Of a DNA stretch of 64,000 nucleotides, positions 35,698-45,839 are shown piece by piece (position 1 is the stretch's first letter; each line of letters opens with the position of its first letter). A program made the position numbers and the translations under genes. Below the pieces are notes generated by a model. That model was given only the letters and a program-made list of their open reading frames with translations, was not told where the DNA came from and made no database searches. The stretch lies in the NCBI GenBank assembly GCA_001602925.1, contig LUZT01000006.1, forward strand, positions 126,569 to 190,568. Reading direction: 5' to 3'. The DNA is from Chlorobiales bacterium Clorobi_01. GTDB lineage: Bacteria; Bacteroidota; Chlorobiia; Chlorobiales; Chlorobiaceae.

Positions 35698-36126
35698 ATG
35701 AACCTGAAGCTTTATGGAAAGGATCCCCTGAAGATGTTCGAAGATGTATTCAACGAAAAGATGACGCCGTTCATCAGTTCGATGGGCTCGATGATCGCTC
35801 CGACCTTCAAGGTGGATATCAGTGAAGATGAAAAGGCTATCTATATCTCAGCCGACATTCCGGGTGTGAAGAAGGATGATGTGAAGGTGACGATGGCGGA
35901 TGACGTCATCAGTATCTGTGCCGAACGCACCCAGGAAGAGGAGGAGAAGAAAAAAAACTACCACCGGGTTGAGCGCTCATGGGGAAGCCTGTCGAGAAGC
36001 TTCACTATAGGCGATAATGTTGACGCCGAACACATCACCGCCAATTACGATAATGGCGTGCTGAAGATCGTTGTTCCGAAAAAGGAGCCCGTAGAGAAAA
36101 AGAGCAAAGAGATCGCCGTCAGCTGA
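35698..36126 (+). CDS. Small heat-shock protein (Hsp20/alpha-crystallin)
   Basis: A 142-residue holdase chaperone. The alpha-crystallin domain covers about residues 38-130, with VDISEDEKAIYISADIPGV, the charged loop RTQEEEEKKKNYHRVERSWGSLSRSF and the terminal beta strand NGVLKIVVPKK. A short C-terminal tail has KEIAVS, which may stand for the I-x-I motif. The gene is monocistronic: a 207-base leader precedes it and a terminator follows. No CIRCE element was found in the leader. Confidence 0.93.
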   Translation: MNLKLYGKDPLKMFEDVFNEKMTPFISSMGSMIAPTFKVDISEDEKAIYISADIPGVKKDDVKVTMADDVISICAERTQEEEEKKKNYHRVERSWGSLSRSFTIGDNVDAEHITANYDNGVLKIVVPKKEPVEKKSKEIAVS

Positions 36127-36155
36127 TCTTGTCAAAAAATCATGTATTCATTTCA

Positions 36156-36186
36156 GCCTCGCGCTCTCCGATGCGGGGCTTTTTTT
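36156..36186 (+). terminator. Intrinsic terminator after hsp20
   Basis: GCCTCGC pairs with GCGGGGC (one T-G wobble) around a 10-base loop, followed by seven T. Confidence 0.8.
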
Positions 36187-36217
36187 GTTGCAGGGCGCAG
36201 GCTATTGATTGTGGCCG

Positions 36218-37360
36218 TCAGCTTTTCAACAGGACGGCTTTGTGTTCCCGCGGGACATAATAATCCCCGGTAATTCCGTTGTTTGAAAAGAGTATCTGCC
36301 AGAGCTGGACGTTTCGGGCGCGGAACGATCCGGCGGCGCTGAGCAGGTAGTAGCGCCACATGCGGTAGAACCGTTCGTCATAAGCGTGCCGAAGCTGCGG
36401 CCAGTGCTCCTCGAAGTTCCGGTGCCAGGCCATGAGGGTGTGGTCATAGTCGTTGCCGAAGGCGTGCCAGTCTTCGATGAGATGCTGACCCTCGGCGGCT
36501 GTGGTGATCTGCCGGGCCGACGGGAGCATGGAGTTGGGAAAGATGTACTTGTGCGTCCATTTGTCGGTGTGGGTCGAGGAGCGTTTGCTGCCGATGGTGT
36601 GCAGCAGGAACAGACCGTCAGGCTTGAGGCAGTTGCGGGTGATTTCGAAAAAGCTCCGGTAGTTTTTTACGCCCACATGCTCGAACATGCCGATGGAGTA
36701 GATGCGGTCGAAGCTGCCGTCGAGCTGGCGGTAATCGACGAGCCGCACCTCGACCGGGAGGTTGTTTTTCAGCTTGTCGGCCATCTTCTTCTGCTCGCTC
36801 GATACCGTGACGCCGGTGACGCTCACGCCGTAGTGCTCCGCTGCGAAGCGCGCCGCGCCGCCCCAGCCACAGCCGATGTCGAGCACCCGCATTCCCGGCT
36901 GGAGGTCGAGCTTGTTGAAGATGAGGCGCAGTTTGTTCTCCTGCGCTTCGTCGAGGTTGCAGGCGTCTTTCCAGTAGCCGCAACTGTAGAGCATCCGCTT
37001 GTCGAGCATCGCCTCGTACAGGTCGTTCCCCACGTTGTAGTGGACTTCGCCGACCGTGAATGCCCGCGAAGGTTTTTGCAGGTTGACGAGCACGCCGAGG
37101 ATGTTGCCGAGGGCGCGGCTCGCTTGCGAAACTTTCGCGTCGAGCCGTGCGCGAAGCACACGGTAAAAGAACTGGTCGAGCGCCTCGCAGTCCCACCAGC
37201 CGTCCATGTACGATTCGCCGATGCCGAGGTGCGACTCGGTGACGACGCGCTTGTAGAAATGCGGATCGTGGACGGTGATGTCCCACGGATTGCTGCCTCC
37301 GATGGCGATGCCCGCCGATTCGAGCAGCGCTCGCAATTTGCTTTCGTAAATGCCGCTCAT
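36218..37360 (-). CDS. cfa: Cyclopropane-fatty-acyl-phospholipid synthase
   Basis: Cfa transfers a methylene group from SAM to the cis double bond of phospholipid acyl chains at the membrane. The 380-residue protein has the SAM motif VLDIGCGWGGAARFAA, the family active-site blocks HYNVGNDLYEAMLDKRMLYSCGYW and VTVSSEQKKMA, and MFEHVGVKNYRSFF with the conserved E-H pair. AGGAGAAGCT precedes the start. Green sulfur bacteria contain cyclopropane C17 fatty acids in quantity, in agreement. It stands 41 bases downstream of the aldo/keto reductase on the same strand. Confidence 0.92.
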   Translation of the reverse strand: MSGIYESKLRALLESAGIAIGGSNPWDITVHDPHFYKRVVTESHLGIGESYMDGWWDCEALDQFFYRVLRARLDAKVSQASRALGNILGVLVNLQKPSRAFTVGEVHYNVGNDLYEAMLDKRMLYSCGYWKDACNLDEAQENKLRLIFNKLDLQPGMRVLDIGCGWGGAARFAAEHYGVSVTGVTVSSEQKKMADKLKNNLPVEVRLVDYRQLDGSFDRIYSIGMFEHVGVKNYRSFFEITRNCLKPDGLFLLHTIGSKRSSTHTDKWTHKYIFPNSMLPSARQITTAAEGQHLIEDWHAFGNDYDHTLMAWHRNFEEHWPQLRHAYDERFYRMWRYYLLSAAGSFRARNVQLWQILFSNNGITGDYYVPREHKAVLLKS

Positions 37361-37401
37361 AGCTTCTCCTGTGAGGTTGGCGTAGCTGTTTTTTTGCGCG
37401 T

Positions 37402-38361
37402 TTATGCAGGCATGGAGGCGAGAAAGGCTTCAATTTCTGCGATCTCCTGTTCCGAAAGCACGAGGGCGGCGGCTCCTGCCGTGCCTTCGACCTGCGCCGC
37501 GGTGCGTCCGCCGACAATCGCCGCCGTGACCGCCGGATGGCGGAGCGTCCAGGCGATGGCGACCTCGCCCGGCGAGGTGTTGTGCTGCTTGCCGATGCGG
37601 CGCAAAAGCTCGACCAGTTCAAGGTTGGCGGAGAGGCGTGGCTCCTGGAACTCCTTGTTGTTGCGCCGCCAGTCGTCCGCCGGAAGGTTCAGCGCCCGCT
37701 CGCGTGTCATCGCGCCGGTGAGCATTCCCGAAAGCATGGGCGAATAGACGATGACGCCGATGTCGCGCTGCTCGCAGTAAGGCAGAATCTCCGTTTCGAC
37801 CGCCCGCCGCAGCATGGAGTAGGGCGGTTGCAACGAGGCTATCGGCGCGATGGCGGCGGCGCGTTGCATCTGCGCGATGTTGAAATTCGAGACACCGATG
37901 TGCCGCACAAGCCCCTCCTCCCGGAGCCGCGCCATCTCCTGCCACGCCTCCTCGATCTCAGCGTCGGGATTCGGCCAGTGAATCTGGTACAGATCGATGC
38001 GGTCGGTCCCAAGGCGTTGCAGACTTGCCTCGCACTCCCGGCGGATCGAGTCGGCCTTGAGGTTGTTGCTGATGGTGCGGGCGTCGTTCCAGACAAGACC
38101 GCACTTGGTGAAGACGAAGGGCTTCTCTTTGAGGCCTCGCAACGCTTTGCCGACAAGCTCCTCGGCGTGGCCGAGGCCGTAAACCGCCGCCGTATCGATC
38201 CAGTTGATGCCAAGCTCCACAGCTTTCTCAATCGCCTCGACAGCGTCACGGTCACTCTGGGAACCCCAACCATAAGCCCAGTTTCCTCCGCCGATAGCCC
38301 AGCAGCCGAACCCGACCGGCGTGATCTCCATATCCGTCGTTCCCAACAGTCGCTTTTCCAT
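37402..38361 (-). CDS. Aldo/keto reductase
   Basis: A 319-residue TIM-barrel NADPH oxidoreductase of the AKR superfamily. The catalytic tetrad is visible as D in IDTAAVYG, Y in the same motif, K in VFTKCG and H in YQIHWPNPD. The NADP-binding end has TPGEVAIAWTLRHPAVTAAIVGGRT. AKRs of this subgroup (like YajO/Tas) act on small sugars or carbonyls; the substrate here is open. A methylglyoxal-type detoxification role is only a guess. Confidence 0.88.
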   Translation of the reverse strand: MEKRLLGTTDMEITPVGFGCWAIGGGNWAYGWGSQSDRDAVEAIEKAVELGINWIDTAAVYGLGHAEELVGKALRGLKEKPFVFTKCGLVWNDARTISNNLKADSIRRECEASLQRLGTDRIDLYQIHWPNPDAEIEEAWQEMARLREEGLVRHIGVSNFNIAQMQRAAAIAPIASLQPPYSMLRRAVETEILPYCEQRDIGVIVYSPMLSGMLTGAMTRERALNLPADDWRRNNKEFQEPRLSANLELVELLRRIGKQHNTSPGEVAIAWTLRHPAVTAAIVGGRTAAQVEGTAGAAALVLSEQEIAEIEAFLASMPA

Positions 38362-38483
38362 GAGCAGGTAGTGTTTGTTGAAAAAAGTCGTGAAGGTCTT
38401 GAGTATATCCTTACCACTATGAAATCTCTTTCTGTCGCCTGTTCGTTCCGGTATGATTGAGAGAGGGGAGAATCAGAAAAACA

Positions 38484-38514
38484 AAAAAACCCTCCGGAGT
38501 TCGGAGGGTTTTTT
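38484..38514 (-). terminator. Intrinsic terminator after bchE
   Basis: CCCTCCG pairs with CGGAGGG around a 5-base loop, flanked by A and T runs on both sides. It ends the minus-strand bch transcript 21 bases after the bchE stop and could also act on the other strand. Confidence 0.88.
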
Positions 38515-38534
38515 GTTGATGTTGTCGCTGACGA

Positions 38535-40175
38535 TCAGCAGTTGCGGACGGTGCTGGAGGTGCGATCCTTGATCGTTGATTCGTCGAACTCGTCCCAGTT
38601 GTGTTCGTCGTGCTCTCGCTGGTAGCCGGCTTCCTTGAGGCCGAAGCTCATGTCGGCGACCATTTCGGGCCTCAGCTCTTTCAGGTTCTTCACCTCGGCC
38701 TGCGTCAGGATTCGCGACTGGTCGAAACCGAGGTCGATCTCGATCTTGCGGTTCTTGGTCTTGACGCGGTCGATGTCGTAGAAACGCTTGGTGAGCGTGG
38801 TCTGCGCGAAAGCCTTCAGGCAGCCGAGCATGTACTTGCGCACATACGGATCCTTGATCCACGGGTAGCTGAAGAAGGTCTTGCGAGCGTAAAAGCGTCC
38901 GTACGATTTCAGCACGCCCTTGAGCACGTCCTCGCGTTCCATGTTGTCTGGCTTGATGATCGGCGAGACGAAGTTGTAGCGAGAGTAGTCACGCACTTCG
39001 ACGCGGTCGCCAAGCTCCTTGAAGAGGTCGGAGAAGGGCCACGGGGTGTAGATTGTCCAGTTGGCCATGTCGGGATCCCAGTCCTTGCAGAGCTGGTAGG
39101 TCTCTTCGATGGTCTCCGGGGTTTCGTGCTCGAGACCCATCACGAACTGCGCTTCCGCCACGATGCCGTTCTTCTGCAGCAACTTGATGGCGTACTTGTT
39201 CTCCTCGATGGTGGTCTCCTTGCGGAAACGGTTCAGATTCATCTGGCTGGCGGCCTCGGTACCGAGCGAGACGTGCACCAGACCGGCCTTGCGGAAGAAC
39301 GGCAGAAGGTCTTCGTCACGCATGATGTCGGTCACGCGGGTGTTGATGCCCCAGGTGACGTCGAGCTTGCGGTCGATCAGCTCCTGACAGAGAGAGACGA
39401 ACTTCTGCTTGTTGATGGTCGGCTCTTCGTCGGCAAGGATGAAGAAGCCCACGTTGTATTTCTTGACCAGAATTTCGATCTCGTCCACGAAGTTCTTCGG
39501 GCTGCGGGCGCGGTACCGGCGCCAGAACTGCCACTGCGAGCAGAAGGTGCAGGTGAAGGGGCAGCCTCTGGCGAAGTTCGGAACGGCCAGACGGCAGTTC
39601 AGAGGGGTGTAGATGTACTTGTCCCAGTCGTAGAGGCTCCAGTCAGGCGACAACGTATCGAGGTCTTCGATGACCGGGTGGGCCGCCGTGGCGAACACTT
39701 CACCTTTCTCATCGATATAGGCGATGCCTGTGATGTCGCCGCGTGTCTCTTTGTCGTTACCTGCCGCGATTGCCTTCATGAGGTTGACGGTCACCTCTTC
39801 GCCTTCGCCGCGCACGACGTAATCGGTCTCAGGGGCCTCGGTGAGCACCTGCGGGTACATGAAGGTGGAGTGAATGCCGCCCATGATGGTGCGGATATTC
39901 TTGTTGACCTTCTTGGCGATCTTCATGATGTCCTGCGCCTTGAAGATCGACGGGGTGATATTGGTGGTCATTACCACATCCGGCTGGTTTTTGCGGATGA
40001 TCTCCTCGATGGTTTCATCGGGCAGGTCGTCAGCCATAGCATCCACAAATTTTACCTGATTGAAGCCAGCCTGCTTCAAAGCTCCGCCGATGTAGGCAAC
40101 CCAGCTTGGCGTCCAGTTGCCTGCAATTTCGGCGCCGCCTGAGTGATAATTCGGCTGAATCATCAGAATTTTCAT
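38535..40175 (-). CDS. bchE: Anaerobic Mg-protoporphyrin IX monomethyl ester cyclase
   Basis: BchE closes the fifth ring of bacteriochlorophyll without oxygen, using cobalamin and radical SAM chemistry. The 546-residue length fits. An N-terminal B12-binding-like domain (ILMIQPNYHSGGAEIAGNW, VVMTTNITPSIF, TIMGGIHSTFMYP) is followed by the radical SAM cluster motif CPFTCTFC, C-x3-C-x2-C, within ARGCPFTCTFCSQWQFWRRY. A C-terminal helical part ends CXX-like in VRNC. A good Shine-Dalgarno (GGAGGGTGG) precedes ATG. It is the last gene of the bchS-bchT-bchM-bchE series and has a 164-base AT-rich leader, which may carry its own promoter. Confidence 0.95.
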   Translation of the reverse strand: MKILMIQPNYHSGGAEIAGNWTPSWVAYIGGALKQAGFNQVKFVDAMADDLPDETIEEIIRKNQPDVVMTTNITPSIFKAQDIMKIAKKVNKNIRTIMGGIHSTFMYPQVLTEAPETDYVVRGEGEEVTVNLMKAIAAGNDKETRGDITGIAYIDEKGEVFATAAHPVIEDLDTLSPDWSLYDWDKYIYTPLNCRLAVPNFARGCPFTCTFCSQWQFWRRYRARSPKNFVDEIEILVKKYNVGFFILADEEPTINKQKFVSLCQELIDRKLDVTWGINTRVTDIMRDEDLLPFFRKAGLVHVSLGTEAASQMNLNRFRKETTIEENKYAIKLLQKNGIVAEAQFVMGLEHETPETIEETYQLCKDWDPDMANWTIYTPWPFSDLFKELGDRVEVRDYSRYNFVSPIIKPDNMEREDVLKGVLKSYGRFYARKTFFSYPWIKDPYVRKYMLGCLKAFAQTTLTKRFYDIDRVKTKNRKIEIDLGFDQSRILTQAEVKNLKELRPEMVADMSFGLKEAGYQREHDEHNWDEFDESTIKDRTSSTVRNC

Positions 40176-40339
40176 CTGTTTCCACCCTCCGGATAGATTG
40201 TTGTGTACAAATTCGACTGTATCGGCATGTGGTTACACGCTTGTTATGCAACGCTGTGCGCGCTGTAAAAAATTCTTGAACTTCTAATTTACAACTTATT
40301 CCCTAAAATTCCTGAGCCAGAATTCAGCATCCGCGCCGT

Positions 40340-41038
40340 TCAGCGGCGAGCCACGTGCATCAGCATCGTGTGGTAGAAGCCGAAGCTTATCTTTTGCTGG
40401 CTGACGATCTTGAGGCCGAGTTCACCGAGCACCCGCTGCATCTCCTTGTCCTTGATCATCTGGATGGTGGTGCGGCGCTCTTTTTTCGGGAAGAAGCCGC
40501 CGAGCCAGTGCTGGAAGGCGAGGATGTTGTTGAACGGGGCGTAGGTGAAGATGATCGGTCCTTTGGTGAGGCCCGCCAGGTTGCTGAATGCATGGGCGAA
40601 TCCTTCCGCCGGGTAGTGGATCAGTACGTCAAAACAGACGACGGCGTCAAACGTACCCGACACCGACTCGATGGAACTTACTTCAAACTCGACGTTACCT
40701 GCCACGCCAGATTTTTCGGCATCCTCGCGTGTCTTGTTGACCATCTGCTCGGCGATGTCCGCCGCTTTGACGCGGTAGCCGCTTTTGGCGAGGCGGATGG
40801 TGAACAGGCCGGTGCCGCATCCGGCATCGAGAATTTTAGAGCCTTTGGGCAGGCCAGTTTTCTGGAGCCATTCAAACGCCTTGTCCATCATGACCGCGTG
40901 GCCCTGCCGCACGGTGGAGCGGACGGTGGAGAGCTTGTCGTCGCCGTAAATCGATGCCCAGCGCTGGAAGCCCTGGCCATTGAAATAGGACTGAAGCATC
41001 TTTTTGTGTTCTTCGACGTTGAATGATGGGCTGCTCAT
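40340..41038 (-). CDS. bchM: Mg-protoporphyrin IX O-methyltransferase
   Basis: BchM methylates the C13 propionate of Mg-protoporphyrin IX, the step between Mg chelation and BchE. The 232-residue protein has the SAM-binding motif [18 protein letters not shown] and the family cues [16 protein letters not shown] near the N-terminus and [13 protein letters not shown] after the second SAM motif. It lies 42 bases after the bchT stop, and 164 bases before bchE, in pathway order. Confidence 0.95.
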   Translation of the reverse strand: MSSPSFNVEEHKKMLQSYFNGQGFQRWASIYGDDKLSTVRSTVRQGHAVMMDKAFEWLQKTGLPKGSKILDAGCGTGLFTIRLAKSGYRVKAADIAEQMVNKTREDAEKSGVAGNVEFEVSSIESVSGTFDAVVCFDVLIHYPAEGFAHAFSNLAGLTKGPIIFTYAPFNNILAFQHWLGGFFPKKERRTTIQMIKDKEMQRVLGELGLKIVSQQKISFGFYHTMLMHVARR

Positions 41039-41080
41039 GGTGCTGTTTCGTGGTTGATGTTGGTTGTTGCTCGCGCCCGG

Positions 41081-44000
41081 TCAAACCTCCGGGTTGTGAG
41101 CGCCTTCGATTTTTGTTTCAAGTTCTTCGTACAACTCCTGCAACTGTTCGATGGTGCCTTCGTCGGCCTCCCAGAAGCCTCTCGAACTGGCTTCGAGCAG
41201 CCGCCGGGTCATCGACATGGTGGCGTTGGGGTTGAGCGCCGATATGCGCTCCAGCATTTCGCGGTCCTGCAGAAAGGTCTCCGTGAACTGCTGGTAGGTC
41301 CAGTTTTTGACCGCCGAGGCCGTCGCGCTCCACCCGTAGGTGTTGGTCAGGTGCGCCTCGATCTCCCGGACTCCTTCGTAGCCATGTTCGATCATGGCCT
41401 CGTACCACTTCGGGTTCAGGAGCTTGGTGCGGGCTTCGAGAGCGACCATGCTCTCCAGAGAGCGGATTTTCTGGCCCTTGCCAAATCCGCCAGTGTCGCC
41501 GACCATGACCTTCGGCTTCGTGCCGCCGAGCACCTCGACCGATTTCGAGACGCCGCCAAGATACTCATAATAGTGGTCAATATCAGACAATCCGATCTCG
41601 AAACTGTCGATATTTTGAAAGGTCAATGTAACATTTTTCAGGGCGGATCGGAGGATTTCCGGACTTTCCTGCCAGTCGCCCTCCGGCGAGAAGGCGAAGC
41701 TCTTGCGGTTGACGAAGGCGTCGGCGAGCTGCACATCCTCCTCCCAGGTGCTGCTTTCGATCAGGTGATTGACGTTCGAGCCGTAGCTGCCAGGGGCGTT
41801 GGAGTAGATTCTGCCTGCCGCTTCGTCCGTCGTGATTCCGAGTTCGGTAGCCTGCTGAAGCACGTGCTTGCGGACGAAGTTCATCGACTCCGGCTCGTCC
41901 GCCGCCGCCGCCAGCCGCACCGCCTTGTCGAGCAGGCGCACCTGGTGGGAGAGCAGGTCGCGGAAAATGCCGCTGACCGTCACAACGATGTCGATGCGCG
42001 GGCGTCCGAGCTTTTCGAGCGGGACCAGCTCCACGTCGCCGATTTTGCCGAGTTCGTCGGTTTTCGTCCGTGCGCCGAGCAACGCAAGCGCCTGCGCGAC
42101 CCCTTCGCCGTCGCTCTTCAGGTTGTCGGTGCCCCAGAGGATGAGCGCGATCGACTCCGGCAGCTCGCCGGTTTCGCGCCGATATTGCTCCAGCAGCTCC
42201 TCGGCTGAACGCTCGCCAGCCTTTGTTGCGAACGGTGTTGGAATGCTGTAGGGGTCAAGGCTGTGGATGTTGCGTCCCGTTGGCACAATGGCCGGATTGC
42301 GCACCAGATCGTTGCCTGGCGATGGTGGGATGTAGGCTCCGGCAAGCGCCTTCGTGACTGCTTCGATCTCGCGGTTTTCGAGCATGGCGGCAAGAATGCC
42401 GTTCAGGAAGTGCCAGAGCCTGTCGAGCTGCCGGGGCTTGATGGCAGCCGATTTCTGGAGCCACGTGTTTGCCTCGTTCATGCGGACGGGGAGCGTTCCT
42501 TCGAGGAAGGCCGCTGTGCTGACGCCTCCGGGAAGCGTCTCCGGAAGTTTGCCGACGAAACGTTTGACCGCTTCGTGGCAGATCGAGGTGACCTTCTGCC
42601 ACGATTCGCGTAGCTGCATCTCCTCCTCGTGGTGTTCGATCAGCCTGTCGTAGTCAAGGCGCAGACCGGTGCAGACCAGCTCTGGCAGTGAGCGGTTATC
42701 GAGTTCAGGGCGGGAATGGCTGACCAGCAGTGCAAGGTTGTCCACGAGGCTTTCGGCTGATGGCGCCTGGCCAAGCACGTGCAGGCCGAGCGGAATCATG
42801 CGCTCCTCGATGAGGTAGAGCTCGTTGTTGAGCCAGGTGACGTACTCCTCGTCGCCGATTTCGTCGGACGGACGGTCGAGGTCAAGCGTTCCGGCCATCT
42901 CGCGAATTTCCTCCAGCGCTTCGGCGGAAGGACGGCTGCGCCATGCGCCGACCAGCTCACGGAGCTGGCGCATCCCTTTGTACAGACCGGCGTGTTCGAG
43001 CGGCGGGGCCATGTAGCTCACCAGCGTGGCAAATCCGCGCCGCTTGGCTATCGCTGCTTCGCTGGGGTTGTTGACGCAGTAACAGTAGAAGTGCGGCAGT
43101 CCACCGATCAACCGTTTCGGCCAGCACTCCTGCGAGAGGCCGACCTGCTTGCCCGGCATGAACTCCAGCGCGCCGTGCGTGCCGAAATGCAGCAGCGCGT
43201 CCGCACAGAACTCGCGGTCGAGCCAGGTGTAGAAGGCTGCAAATGCGTGGTTCGGCGCAGCGTCCTTGGCCATGAGCAGCCGCATCGGGTCGCGTTCGTA
43301 GCCGAACGATGGCTGCTGGCCGACGAACAGATTGCCGAACATCGCGCCGAGAATGTGGAAGCGGCTGCCGTCGTTGAGCAGCTCGCCGGGCGCGTCGCCC
43401 CAGAACGGTTCGATTCGCTCGTAAGCCGGAAACGCCTTCCGGTATTGCTCGACCGGATAGTGCGCCGCCACATTGCCGTCGGTGCCGAACACGAGCCGGT
43501 TGCCTTCGAGCAGCTTGTTGCGCAGATCATCGACCGACGCCGGGAGGTCGATGTCGTATCCTTCGTTTTTCAGCTTGCGCATCAACTGCAGCAAGCTCTC
43601 GAAAACATCGAGGAAGGCCGCTGTGCCTGCGTTGCCGAGATTTGGCGGGAAGTTGAAGAGCACGATGGCGAGCTTCTTCTCCGCATTCGACTTTTTGCGC
43701 AGCCTTACCAGCCGTGTGATCCGGTCAGCCAGGGCGCGGGTCTCGGATTCGAGCGGCAGGGTGCGGTCGCTTCCCTCTTCGAGTCCCGCGAAGACGTGCG
43801 GTTCGATGGCGCCGTCGAGCTCCGGTACGGCTACGCTCAACGCGGTCTGCAACGGCGCGAGGCCGAGGTTGTTCTCTCTCCACTGACTGATTGGCTGGAA
43901 GGCGAGCGGAATGAGGTTGAAGCAGGGGACGCCGATCTTTTTCAGAATGCCGACTGCCTCCGCCGACCGGGTCTCCGCCGGGCCGCCCACGAGCGAGAAT

Positions 44001-44917
44001 CCTGTGGCGTTGATAATCAGATCGATGGACATTGATTCGCTGCTGGCGGGATCGAAAAAGCCTTCGAGCGCTGGCCGGAAATCGAGGCCGCCGCTGTAAG
44101 CGATGCAGCACTGCACGTCACGCGATTCAAGTTCGCGGAGCAGGTTGATGATATGTTGCATGTTCTCGCTCAACAGCGTGGCACGCATGACCAGAATTGC
44201 CACCCGGCTCGCACCTTTTGCAGGCAGGTGCTTTTCCTGCCACTCCCTGAGTTCGAAAGTCGTCGAAAAGGGTTTACCCGCGTCTGGGTGGTAGAGCGCG
44301 GTGTCGGGATAGAAGATCGGGTCGTTCTGTGGAAGCTTTCCCTTGTAGCCGGGGATGTAGCGGTCGATGAGCAGGCAGAGGAATCGCCGCATGTTCTCCT
44401 TCGATCCGTTGAGCCAGAACTGGTGTGCCGAGATGAAGGTGTGAATGTCGCGTGCCTTGCCGGGGATGTGCTTCATCAGCTTGCCGACGTTGCGCACCAG
44501 CGAGAGCTGCCGCTGGCTTTCGGAGCTGCTGTGAGCCGGTTTGAGCTTCGAGGCGAGCTGCTTGAAGATGCCCTGCTGTTTCTCCTCCTCAGCGTTTTTC
44601 TGGAGCGAGAACTTGCCAACCCTGGTCTGGTTGATGAGCGCCGGGTTGCTCGTAATCATGCAAACCGGGCACGCGGCGGTTGCGAGCAGCTCTTCGAGCG
44701 GGCGTACGATCTCCTCGCTGAAGAGCATCGAGCCGAAGATGAAATCAGCTCCGGGAATTTCCCGTTCGAGCTTCTCCCAGGTGTGGCTGCCATGATTCAG
44801 GCCGAGGTTGAACATTGAAACATTGAGGTCGAGGTCGAACTCACGGTTCAGTTCGGCTGCCGCAGACTTGAGCACGCCGTTGTTCGTCGGCTCCATGGTG
44901 ATGAACAGAAATCGCAT
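41081..44917 (-). CDS. bchT: Mg-chelatase large subunit paralogue (BchH family), probably BchT
   Basis: The H subunit binds protoporphyrin IX and Mg and inserts the metal with the BchD and BchI ATPase subunits (not in this window). The 1278-residue length and a CobN/BchH domain are as expected. N-terminal DUF3479-like part ([17 protein letters not shown]), then [63 protein letters not shown] and [20 protein letters not shown] are shared family blocks. Together with the next large gene and a third copy elsewhere it forms the three-member set BchH/S/T of green sulfur bacteria. The letter is from remembered C. tepidum gene order. Confidence 0.85.
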   Translation of the reverse strand: MRFLFITMEPTNNGVLKSAAAELNREFDLDLNVSMFNLGLNHGSHTWEKLEREIPGADFIFGSMLFSEEIVRPLEELLATAACPVCMITSNPALINQTRVGKFSLQKNAEEEKQQGIFKQLASKLKPAHSSSESQRQLSLVRNVGKLMKHIPGKARDIHTFISAHQFWLNGSKENMRRFLCLLIDRYIPGYKGKLPQNDPIFYPDTALYHPDAGKPFSTTFELREWQEKHLPAKGASRVAILVMRATLLSENMQHIINLLRELESRDVQCCIAYSGGLDFRPALEGFFDPASSESMSIDLIINATGFSLVGGPAETRSAEAVGILKKIGVPCFNLIPLAFQPISQWRENNLGLAPLQTALSVAVPELDGAIEPHVFAGLEEGSDRTLPLESETRALADRITRLVRLRKKSNAEKKLAIVLFNFPPNLGNAGTAAFLDVFESLLQLMRKLKNEGYDIDLPASVDDLRNKLLEGNRLVFGTDGNVAAHYPVEQYRKAFPAYERIEPFWGDAPGELLNDGSRFHILGAMFGNLFVGQQPSFGYERDPMRLLMAKDAAPNHAFAAFYTWLDREFCADALLHFGTHGALEFMPGKQVGLSQECWPKRLIGGLPHFYCYCVNNPSEAAIAKRRGFATLVSYMAPPLEHAGLYKGMRQLRELVGAWRSRPSAEALEEIREMAGTLDLDRPSDEIGDEEYVTWLNNELYLIEERMIPLGLHVLGQAPSAESLVDNLALLVSHSRPELDNRSLPELVCTGLRLDYDRLIEHHEEEMQLRESWQKVTSICHEAVKRFVGKLPETLPGGVSTAAFLEGTLPVRMNEANTWLQKSAAIKPRQLDRLWHFLNGILAAMLENREIEAVTKALAGAYIPPSPGNDLVRNPAIVPTGRNIHSLDPYSIPTPFATKAGERSAEELLEQYRRETGELPESIALILWGTDNLKSDGEGVAQALALLGARTKTDELGKIGDVELVPLEKLGRPRIDIVVTVSGIFRDLLSHQVRLLDKAVRLAAAADEPESMNFVRKHVLQQATELGITTDEAAGRIYSNAPGSYGSNVNHLIESSTWEEDVQLADAFVNRKSFAFSPEGDWQESPEILRSALKNVTLTFQNIDSFEIGLSDIDHYYEYLGGVSKSVEVLGGTKPKVMVGDTGGFGKGQKIRSLESMVALEARTKLLNPKWYEAMIEHGYEGVREIEAHLTNTYGWSATASAVKNWTYQQFTETFLQDREMLERISALNPNATMSMTRRLLEASSRGFWEADEGTIEQLQELYEELETKIEGAHNPEV

Positions 44918-45117
44918 AGATCAGATCCCGTTACCCGCATTCATAAGAACTTTCCCGAAAAACCATTTTCAGGCCATATGGCGTGTCAATCAAGAAGTGG
45001 TTTGATACGCAGCATAAGACTGACACCAAAATATGGCCGATGTCGCGCGCCCGATGATATGGGCAATAGCAGCGACTGCCATTTGGCAAAGTACTTGCGC
45101 TTTGCCGTGTTCCGGGG

Positions 45118-45534
45118 CTAATTCAGCAGTACAGGGTTCTGTTCAAGAAGATTGTATGGGCGGGATATTCGGCTGTTCCTGTTGCGATAGTTGACTGTCA
45201 GTTCTTTCTCACATAGGAGATGAAGGGCGAGAGCCGGCAATGGGGAGATAGCCAAAAAAGACTGGCCGGTAAAGGTGTACCGGTTCGGCAGGGCGGCTTT
45301 TGTATCGTTCGGAAAAAGTAACGTGCCGGAGAGTACCTTTAGTTCGCGGTGCCGTCCATTCAGATCAACAGCGTTCTGGACAACGATCGATTCACGGTCG
45401 CGGTTTTTCGATTTGGTGTTGAATGAGGATGCTTTGAGCAGCAGGCCGTATCCGAGCACCGAGATTGCAAAAAACAGCGCGATCTCGAAAACGCGGAGAA
45501 TATTTCTGCTGACGCTATGTTTTCGGCTATGCAT
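45118..45534 (-). CDS. Small hypothetical protein with N-terminal membrane helix
   Basis: I do not recognise this 138-codon frame. It has a basic start (MHSRKHSVSRN), a hydrophobic stretch at about residues 15-35 (FEIALFFAISVLGYGLLLKA), and then a polar tail with no motif. No ribosome-binding site is visible at 45534. Codon and base use are more AT-rich than the neighbouring bch genes. It lies in the gap between bchT and bchS, on the same strand. It may be a genuine small membrane protein or chance. Confidence 0.3.
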   Translation of the reverse strand: MHSRKHSVSRNILRVFEIALFFAISVLGYGLLLKASSFNTKSKNRDRESIVVQNAVDLNGRHRELKVLSGTLLFPNDTKAALPNRYTFTGQSFLAISPLPALALHLLCEKELTVNYRNRNSRISRPYNLLEQNPVLLN

Positions 45535-45839
45535 AAACTGGTTCTGTGAGCGCGCTACTGAGCTGATCTGCGCAATAGTTTGTTGCTACTGCGTCATGCA
45601 GGCGAGTGCAGGCTTTCGTTCGGAATGCCGACTGATTACAGAAGGATGATATGCTTTTAAACAGTATTAATATATGAAACAATGTTTTGAAAGTGAAGGC
45701 GCAGAAGCCTGTCAATCGGGTGTTTCTTGCCTTGTTGCTGTGTCCTGGGCGTAATATTTTTTTATTCACTAGGGCGGGGGACAAAAAAAGAAGGGCTGCT
45801 GATTCAGCGCCCTTCTTTTTTTGTCATGTTTCAATCTTC
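45535..45839. other. Gap between the small membrane ORF and the bchS stop
   Basis: No gene is supported. The right end carries the bchS terminator described separately. The rest is AT-rich with no repeat or RNA gene that I can see. Confidence 0.4.
45783..45822. terminator. Intrinsic terminator after bchS
   Basis: AAAAAAAGAAGGGC pairs with GCGCCCTTCTTTTTTT, with further pairing GCTGA/TCAGC inside. It stands 18 bases after the bchS stop, so bchT probably has its own promoter rather than being read through from bchS. Confidence 0.9.

Noticed and set aside
38601-40142. 513-codon plus-strand frame antisense to bchE
   Set aside because: Shadow of a firmly assigned gene, with no recognisable domain.
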